A stretch of 64,000 nucleotides of DNA, taken from positions 23,009,714 to 23,073,713 of the forward strand of contig OW203725.1 in the NCBI GenBank assembly GCA_934045075.1, in the 5' to 3' direction. This stretch comes from Yponomeuta sedellus (lineage: Eukaryota; Arthropoda; Insecta; Lepidoptera; Yponomeutidae). A program made the translations under genes and the position numbers. The notes below the pieces were generated by a model that was not told the origin of the DNA, ran no database searches, and was given only the letters and a program-made list of their open reading frames with translations. Shown piece by piece: positions 11,801-20,800 of this stretch (the stretch's first letter is position 1; every line of letters starts with the position of its first letter).

Positions 11801-14800
11801 CCCCACACGCGAGGCCCGTCACGTCGCCCACCAGCACTTCTCTGAAAGCAGAGAAGGCGGTGAGCGACCGCGCGGGCCCCCTCCGTGCCAGAAGGCACCC
11901 TCGGAACACGCAAGGGCGCCTTCCGGCCCGCCGTGATGGAGGCGGAGGGTCCCCGACCCTCCGCGTCCCGGCGGCCACTCTGGTCCGACTGGTACGAGGC
12001 GCGCGCGCTTCCGCGCAGCGGCGCCCCCCCCCCCCCCCCCAGTCGGTCCTTCATTCGGTTGGTCGCCTGGGTCCCGCTCCACAAAGTGAAACAGGGCCCA
12101 CGCGACCCCTCCCGCCGTGATGGAGGCAGAGGGTCCCCCGACCCTCTGCCCACGGCCACTCAGGTCCGACTGGTACGAGGCGCGCGCGCTTTCGCGCAAC
12201 GGCGCCCCCCCAGTCGGTCCTTCAATCGGTTGGTCGCCTGGGTCCCGCTCCACAAAGTGAAACAGGGCCCACTTGCCCCTCCATCTGGTTCATGGAATCA
12301 GATGGTACGGAAAGCGGAGAGGTACATGTGAAGGTTATCTGGCATCGCACCCCACTGTCTTACAATCCTCCACCAACCCAGACTTTGCCCCTATGGTGGA
12401 GTATGGCCTAACTTTCCTGCGATGCAGCAAGAGACCCGTGCCCCAGTAGTGGGGACATACAAGGGTTGATATTGACCCATTGTTTGTAGTAGACGTGAAC
12501 TGCGCCGCCACCCATCGAGGATTTGGACTCATTGCCACCACCAGTTTTTAAGTGACTACTATACATCGTTTCTGACCCCACACTCGAGCCGTGGGAACCA
12601 AAAACAACGACATTACAAACATGTAAACATTCAAGACCTGGAGGTTTTTTCCTCAGCCGGGGATCGAACCCGGGACCCCTTGCATGGTAGGCAGATGCGC
12701 TACCGCTGCGCCACAGAGGTCGTCGTGTTAAAACATTAACTTAAATCGTGTAAATTATCATGTTTTATAATATGTGCTCTGGTGTACAATAAAGAATATT
12801 CTTATCTTATATCTTAATTTATCTTAGATTAATTTACTTGATCAAAAAATTAAGATAAGGTAAGAATATTCTTTATTGTACACTGGAAAAACAACAAATA
12901 CAAAACATTTGCAAAATTACTTAAAACTAAATTACTCCGAATTTAAGTTCTCCAACTTAAATTCGGATCTAAACCTATCGTAATAAAGTGATTACGAAAG
13001 TTTTAGTTATAACACCCTACTAGGTAACCCTTATAACCCTAATATAAGACTGTTGTTAGTGTCTCGCTGATTGTTGCCCAGGGTGCGCTAAACTTAAAGG
13101 CTCGGGCCGGTATTACAGAACGATGCTCAAGCACAGATTGATCTCAGATCGCCCAATCATTACTTGAGCACTGAATCGATGCTCAAGCACTCCCTTTATT
13201 TTCAAACAGTTCTTGAGTAGAGATACAAGTGTAGATTTTTATTCCGTTTTACGCATGTTACAAAAACGTGACAATAAAACTTAGTAAATTATGTCAAATA
13301 TACAGAGGAAACTAAAATAATGTTTATGTATTCGTAAATAAAATGTTCAAAGTTTATTTAGTTATTAGTTTGTAATGAACCGTATATTTAAGGGAAGCAA
13401 AACGTTCCTGCTTCTTGTTTATTTATTCGCTTTGAGTACAGAACGGAACGTAACAAATGTCGATAAAATAATTCTCTTGACGTCTGTCTATTTATTTAAG
13501 TTTACAAAATTACTAATATCTGTACACAGTCTGTGTGGTTTAATTTGAACATTAATCACTGTTTTGAAATGAGATGTGAAAAAATGAGAGCAAGGAACTT
13601 CACCATAGTGGAAAGAATCCTCCTTGTGGAACATAAAAAGTCAACTTCACTGCAGTGGAGAGGGTCCTCCTCGTAGAAGACAAAAACTCAACTTCATCGC
13701 GGTGGAGAGGAACCTGCTCGTTGGACATAAAACTTCAACTTCACCGCAGCGGAGAGGAACCTGCTTGTTGAACATAAAACTTGAACTTCACCGCAGTAGA
13801 GAGGAACCTGCTCATTGAACATAAAACTTCAACTTCACTGCAGTGAAGAGGAACCTGCTCGTTGGACATAAAACTTCAACTTCACTGCAGTGAAGAGGAA
13901 CCTGCTTGTTGGACATAAAACTTCAACTTCACCGCAGCGGAGAGGAACCTGCTTGTTGAACATAAAACTTCAACTTCACTGCAGTAGAGAGGCACCTGCT
14001 CATTGAACATAAAACTTCAACTTCACTGCAGTGAAGAGGAACCTGCTTGTTAGACATAAAACTTCAACTTCACCGCAGCGAAGAGGAACCTGCTTGTTGA
14101 ACATAAAACTTCAACTTCACCGCAGCGGAGAGGAACCTGCTTGTTGAACATAAAACTTGAACTTCACCGCAGTAGAGAGGAACCTGCTCATTGAACATAA
14201 AACTTCAACTTCACTGCAGTGAAGAGGAACCTGCTCGTTGGACATAAAACTTCAACTTCACTGCAGTGAAGAGGAACCTGCTTGTTGGACATAAAACTTC
14301 AACTTCACCGCAGCGGAGAGGAACCTGCTTGTTGAACATAAAACTTCAACTTCACTGCAGTAGAGAGGAACCTGCTCATTGAACATAAAACTTCAACTTC
14401 ACTGCAGTGAAGAGGAACCTGCTTGTTAGACATAAAACTTCAACTTCACCGCAGCGGAGAGGAACCTGCTTGTTGAACATAAAACTTCAACTTCACCGCA
14501 GTAGAGAGGAACCTGCTCATTGAACATAAAACTTCAACTTCACTGCAGTGAAGAGGAACCTGCTCATTGAACATAAAACTTCAACTTCACTGCAGTGAAG
14601 AGGAACCTGCTCGTTGGACATAAAACTTCAACTTCACTGCAGTGAAGAGGAACCTGCTTGTTGGACATAAAACTTCAACTTCACCGCAGCGGAGAGGAAC
14701 CTGCTTGTTGAACATAAAACTTCAACTTCACTGCAGTAGAGAGGAACCTGCTCATTGAACATAAAACTTCAACTTCACTGCAGTGAAGAGGAACCTGCTT

Positions 14801-17800
14801 GTTAGACATAAAACTTCAACTTCACCGCAGCGGAGAGGAACCTGCTTGTTGAACATAAAACTTCAACTTCACCGCAGTAGAGAGGAACCTGCTCATTGAA
14901 CATAAAACTTCAACTTCACTGCAGTGAAGAGGAACCTGCTCGTTGAACATAAAACTTCAACTTCACCGCAGTGGAGAGGAACCTGCTTGTTGAACATAAA
15001 ACTTCAACCTCACCGCAGTGGAGAGGAACCTGCTCGTTGAACACAAAACTTCAACTTCACCACAGTGGAGAGGATCCTCCTCGAGGAAGATAAAAAGTCA
15101 ACTTCAACACAGCGGATTTATAGAATATGTGTCAATTATGTTACAAATTTATAAGCAATAAAAAAGCTGAGATTGTTTTACAGATTATTTTATTTATTCC
15201 TCTTTGTGAATGTCTTGTTGGCCTAGCCGCTAAGGCGCTTGGTTACCAAGACCGAGCTTGTGAGTTCGATTCCCACTGTGGGCCTATATATTTGTACAAG
15301 TGACCACAGTCTCGGTGTACTTTCATGTTTGTGAAGTTCTTGCCTGATTATCAAAGTACAGGATATCCTAGTTTGGGACCAGGTGAAGTGATTGTGTTCG
15401 TCATCAACCCTTGTATGTCCCCACTGCTGGGGCACGGGTCTCTTCCTGCATCGCAAAAAGGTTAAGCCATACTCTACCACGGGGGCCAAGTCCGGGTTGG
15501 TGGAGGATTGTAAGACAGTAGCGGGTCTTACAGTCAGAAGTTATCAAGCCGCCGATAAGGCCTTTGACATGGCTCAACGACTGCCATTATATGACAGCCG
15601 GCACCAATGGCTTAACGTACCTTGCGAAGCACGGAAGTGCTCGCGAAATTATTGTGTTGCGAGAAATTTATTCAATGAAACCACCCCAATATTAATGTAA
15701 TTGTTTTTGCACATAAACACTTATTAGAATCCATGCAGTAGGGGTCTTCAGCGTCCCTTAAATGCCTAAGGGGCTGCTGCTATCATTAACTATTTCATCA
15801 TAGTAATCAAGGTTTTCGAATATATGAATTTTGCAATAAACATTCCAAATTGACAACTTTAATAACTGGCTGATCGACTCTCAAGCGTGGTTCCGACCAC
15901 ACTTGAGTAAATACAGATTTGATCTTTACTTAAGTAGAGATTGCTACCCAAGTATCGTTCTCGAATTAGCTATTACTCAGTTGAGTCGCGCTTGATGAAT
16001 CTCGACTCAAGTAACGTTCTAAAATTAAATCCATACTCAAAACTAGTCTTAAGTAGAGATCGGCGCTTGAGTACGCTTCTGTAATACTGGCCTAGGCCGG
16101 TATTACAGAACGATGCTCAAGCACAGATTGATCTCAGATCGCCCAATCATTACTTGAGCGCTGAATCGATGCTCAAGCACTCCCTTTATTTTCAAACAGT
16201 TCTTGAGTAGAGATCAGCCAATCACTGCTTAAGTAGAGATTCAGAACTGCAATCAGATTGTCTATGATCGAAGTTTGTTTTCTATGACAAGAAAAATACA
16301 AGTGTTGATTTTTACTCCGTTTTACGCATGTTACAAAAACGTGACAATAAAACTTAGTAAATTATGTCAAATATACAGAGGAAACTAAAATAATGTTTAT
16401 GTATTCGTAAATAAAATGTTCAAAGTTTCTTTATTTAGTTATTAGTTTGTAATAAACCGTATATTTAAAGAAAGCAAAACGTTCACGCTTCTTGTTTATT
16501 TATTCGCTTTGAGTACAGAACGGAACGTAACAAATGTCGATAAAATAATTCTCTTGACGTCTGTCTGTTTATTAATTTACTAATATCTGTACATAGTCGG
16601 TGTGGTTTAATTTGAACATTAATCGCTGTTTTGAAACAAGATGTGAAAAAATGAGAACAAGGAACTTCACCATAGTGGAAAGAATCCTCCTTGTGGAACA
16701 TAAAAAGTCAACTCACTGCAGAGGAGAGGGTCCTCCTCGTAGAAGACAAAAACTCAACTTCATCGCGGTGGAGAGGAACCTGCTCATGGAACATAAAACT
16801 TCAACTTCACCGCAGTGCACAGGAACCTGCTCGTTGGACATAAAACTTCAACTTCACCGCAGCGCAGAGGAACCTGCTTGTTGAACATAAAACTTCAACT
16901 TCACCGCAGTAGAGAGGAACCTGCTCATTGAACATAAAACTTCAACTTCACTGCAGTGAAGAGGAACCTGCTTGTTGGACATAAAACTTCAACTTCACCG
17001 CAGCGGAGAGGAACCTGCTTGTTGGACATAAAACTTCAACTTCACCGCAGTAGAGAGGAACCTGCTCATTGAACATAAAACTTCAACTTCACTGCAGCGG
17101 AGAGGAACCTGCTTGTTGGACATAAAACTTCAACTTCACCGCAGTAGAGAGGAACCTGCTCATTGAACATAAAACTTCAACTTCACTGCAGTGAAGAGGA
17201 ACCTGCTTGTTGAACATAAAACCTCAACTTCACCGCAGTGGAGAGGAACCTACTTGTTGAACATAAAACTTCAACCTCACCGCAGTGGAGAGGAACCTGC
17301 TCGGTTAACATAAAACTTCAACCTCATCGCAGTGGAGAGGAACCTGCTTGTTGAACACAAAACTTCAACTTCACCACAGTGGAGAGGATCCTCCACGAGG
17401 AAGATAAAAAGTCAACTTCAACACAGCGGATTTATAGAATGTGTCAATTATGTTACAAATTTATGAGCAATAAAAAAGCTGAGATTGTTTTACAGATTAT
17501 TTTATTTATTCCTCTTTGTGAATGTCTTGTTGGCCTAGCCGCTAAGGCGCTTGGTTACCAAGACCGAGCTTGTGAGTTCGATTCCCACTGTGGGCCTATA
17601 TATTTGTACAAGTGACCACAGTCTCGGTGTACTTTCATGTTTGTGACGTTCTTGCCTGATTATCAAAGTACAGGATATCCTAGTTTGGGACCAGGTGAAG
17701 TGATTGTGTTCGTCATCAACCCTTGTATGTCCCCACTGCTGGGGCACGGGTCTCTTCCTGCATCGCAAAAAGGTTAAGCCATACTCTACCACGGGGGCCA

Positions 17801-20800
17801 AGTCCGGGTTGGTGGAGGATTGTAAGACAGTAGCGGGTCTTACAGTCAGAAGTTATCAAGCCGCCGATAAGGCCTTTGACATGGCTTAACGACTGCCATT
17901 ATATGACAGCCGGCACCAACGGCTTAACGTACCTTGCGAAGCACGGAAGCGCTCGCGAAGTGATTGTGTTGCGTGAAATTTATTCAATGAAACCACCCCA
18001 ATATTAATGTAATTGTTTTTGCACATAAACACTTATTAGAATCCATGCAGTAGGGGTCTTCAGCGTCCCTTAAATGCCTAAGGGGCTGCTGCTATCATTA
18101 ACTATTTCGTCATAGTAATCATGGTTTTCGAATATATGAATTTTGCAATAAACATTCCAAATTGCAACTTTAATAACTGGCTGATCGACTCTCAAGCGTG
18201 GTTCCGACCACACTTGAGTAAATACAGATTTGATCTTTACTTAAGTAGAGATTGCTACCCAAGTATCGTTCTCGAATTAGCTATTACTCAGTTGAGTCGC
18301 GCTTGATGAATCTCGACTCAAGTAACGTTCTAAAATTAAATCGATACTCAAAACTAGTCTTAAGTAGAGATCGGCGCTTGAGTACGCTTCTGTAATACTG
18401 GCCTTAGTTTTATATTTCTACCTATTCACTAAGCACCTTCTACACTTTGTGTTAAGGATCATGGGGAGGTGGAGAATGTCATCATGAGGCGCTATTTGGA
18501 GCCGCAGACCAAAACGAGGAAGTTCAAGGGCTCTGTGTTTGCTACGTTCAAGGATAAGGAATTGGTGAGTGGATATTGGCTCTTTCTTTTTTCATTTACA
18601 GATAGGGGAGGCAGATTCTCGCCCATGGGAATTGAAAGCGTAGACGCAAAATATTCGAAGGCTTAGACACTTGTCGCACAAAAATATGATAGATAACTCG
18701 ACAGAGTCATTAGACATTTTCTCATTCGAATTCAATCGTAGCATGGCGTTCAGAATAGAGATTTTGGCTGTCGCTCGACTTTTTACGTAGAATTACAAGT
18801 TATAAGCCTTAGAGTCGTATACCACTTGAAGTGAGAATTGGCTCCATGGTAGTGAAATTAAGTCCAGTGCAATCTTTAGGTCCATCATTTTACGATCCCT
18901 AGGCCCACTTGCACCACTTTTTAAATGTCACTCAAACAGCCATTTAGCTAAAGAAGAGATTGCGTAAAGAAATTTAGCCGCTTAAGCCCCCTTTCTATGC
19001 TATGGAGAGAGCTATGCTCGGAGTTTCTCTGAAGGATAGGATTCGTAACGAATGCATCCGACAGAGAACCAAAGTTATCGGCATAGCTCAGAGAATCAGC
19101 AAGCTGAAGTGGCAGTGGTGTGGCCATATCTCGCGAAAAACCGACAACCGTTGGAGTAAACGTGTTCTTCAGTGGAGACCGCGACTCGGCAAACGTAGTG
19201 TAGGACGGCCTCCAACCAGGTGGGATGACGATCTGCAAAAAACTTCCGGCAGATGCTGGATGCGGCAAGCTGAAGACAGGGCGCTATGGCGCTCATTAGG
19301 GGAGGGCTATGTCCAGCAGTCGACTACATAATATAGCCCGAAGAAGAAGAAGAAGCCCCCTTTCAAGGAAGTAGTGCAATTCGAGCTTAGTTTGTTTGAC
19401 GGCACTGTTACATTGAAGCGCACGTTCGTATCTCATTTCGGTGTGATAATTACTCTGCTTTTAACACTCTTAAATCGACATTTCAGGCAGAGAAGTTCAT
19501 CGAAACAAAAGGCCTTAAGTTTGGCGAGACGGAGCTCATTACTCTGTGGCAGGTGGACTATCTGCAGCAGAAGCAGGAAGACTATGTGGCGCGCAAGGAG
19601 AAGAAGGAAAAGAAACTCAAGGATGGTGAGGTAGGTGTCAACTTTTTTTTTACCAAAAAGACGGTAATTAACAATTACTGCACTGTACTCGGGGCTGCAA
19701 GTGATGCAAATTTTAGCCAGATGTCGGTACACTCGCGGTCTGAAAATGTTTACCACCTTAAGGTTGGTAATTGCATGCACAAATCTATGCCACATGGTCG
19801 ATGATATTATGTGATTTGATTAGGCATATATTAGGCATAGAGCATAAAAGAAGCAATAGAGATTCACCCAAGCGAGGTAGCCATGGTTTTACAATCAATT
19901 TCTATTATTTCAATCCTAGTATTTTTGATGTCATTGTAAAAAATTCAATTATGCCAACTTTTAAATGAAGAAAAGAGTTTGATCATCAAAACGTAATGAA
20001 TACTCTTTTTGTTAGAATCGATGCTACCACTATTAAAAAGTAATACCATCGATAAAATATTACTAAAGTATAGGTAAAGGTTACCCACGTACATTGAATC
20101 CGTACCTTATTTTAAATCACAAAATTTAACTTAAACCTAGATGGCGCTACTGCGAAGTGATTGTTATACGTTTCCATAAAAATTCCGTCATAAAAATGTG
20201 TCGCTGCAGTCGCTAGAGTTCCATTTAGGTTTCCGATGATTAATTTTCAAACTACACAACAGATGGCGCTTATTACATGTTTTATTGACCTATAGGTCAA
20301 GTGATCGACATAAAATAATAGAATAGGTGCAGTCGATACACTACAGACACCGTCGAATACCCCACGGCAGCTCTTATCGCGCGCGGCATAAGTGCGTGTA
20401 CCGAACAAAAAGGGGTATCGCGTCGCGTTGTTCACCGTACTACCTAAAATACAATATCTCATTTCTATACGTACGTGTCGATACTAAATTATAATATTCT
20501 GCTAATGAAAAACACCTATTTAGAGGCAAAAAATTCCACCCATGCCGGGATTCGAACCTGCAACCTCTAGCTATCCGTGCCAGCGCTCTTTCCAACTGAG
20601 CTAATGGGTTAGCACGGGTTAGTGCATTTAAAATAATATAATACTGCTGATGAGTTTTTTATTATTATTTATGAGTTTACGACTGACGATTACGCGTGAC
20701 GGTGCGTTTCGAATCACTCACGCCAACAGCGCTGTGAGCGCGATAAATTGTGTCTACTAAATACAAACAAATACAGATTTTTGCAGATTTACGTCATTTG

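Larger units (their letters stand above)
13105..16092. mobile_element. Terminal-inverted-repeat element, copy 1 (with 47-bp minisatellite)
   Basis: Begins GGCCGGTATTACAGAACG and ends CGCTTCTGTAATACTGGCC, whose reverse complement is nearly the same; with inner parts (GCTCAAGC) the inverted repeat is about 32 bp. Inside, in order: subterminal TTGAGTAGAGAT motifs, a unique segment, the minisatellite (about 13600-15110), a family 3 SINE (+), a family 1 SINE (-) and further subterminal motifs (CTTAAGTAGAGAT, ACTCAAGTAACGTTCT). No transposase is visible, so it is non-autonomous. Two bases (TA) separate it from copy 2. Confidence 0.8.
16095..18403. mobile_element. Terminal-inverted-repeat element, copy 2 (with 47-bp minisatellite)
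   Basis: Same ends and internal order as copy 1 and nearly identical outside the array. It is 679 bp shorter overall: the minisatellite has about half the units, while about 80 bp near 16216-16300 (between two GTAGAGAT motifs) are absent from copy 1. The two copies are head-to-tail, which suggests tandem duplication or two insertions at one site. Confidence 0.8.

Noticed and set aside
11501..12331. Seven overlapping long ORFs on both strands in the GC-rich segment
   Set aside because: Stop codons are AT-rich, so any GC-rich sequence gives open frames. The translations are low-complexity Arg/Gly/Pro with no domain, and frames overlap in all phases.
11418..12541. ORFs in SINE family 1 (for example 12335, 22189, 47568, 50144)
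   Set aside because: They appear in the same frame in all well-kept SINE copies and share RPYSTT / [14 protein letters not shown] strings; non-coding repeats.
12645..12720. tRNA-Gly gene on the minus strand
   Set aside because: Anticodon stem has mismatches and a SINE body is attached; the same head plus body occurs at 40098.
13624..13818. ORF with [12 protein letters not shown] repeats in the minisatellite
   Set aside because: 47 is not a multiple of 3, so the frame shifts each unit; the ORF is only a by-product of the repeat.
15223..15489. 88-aa minus ORF, repeated at 17535-17801
   Set aside because: It crosses two SINEs (families 3 and 1) and is duplicated only because the host element is duplicated.
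13600..17420. CRISPR-like array of 47-bp repeats
   Set aside because: Units are contiguous with no unique spacers, in an animal intron; it is a minisatellite.
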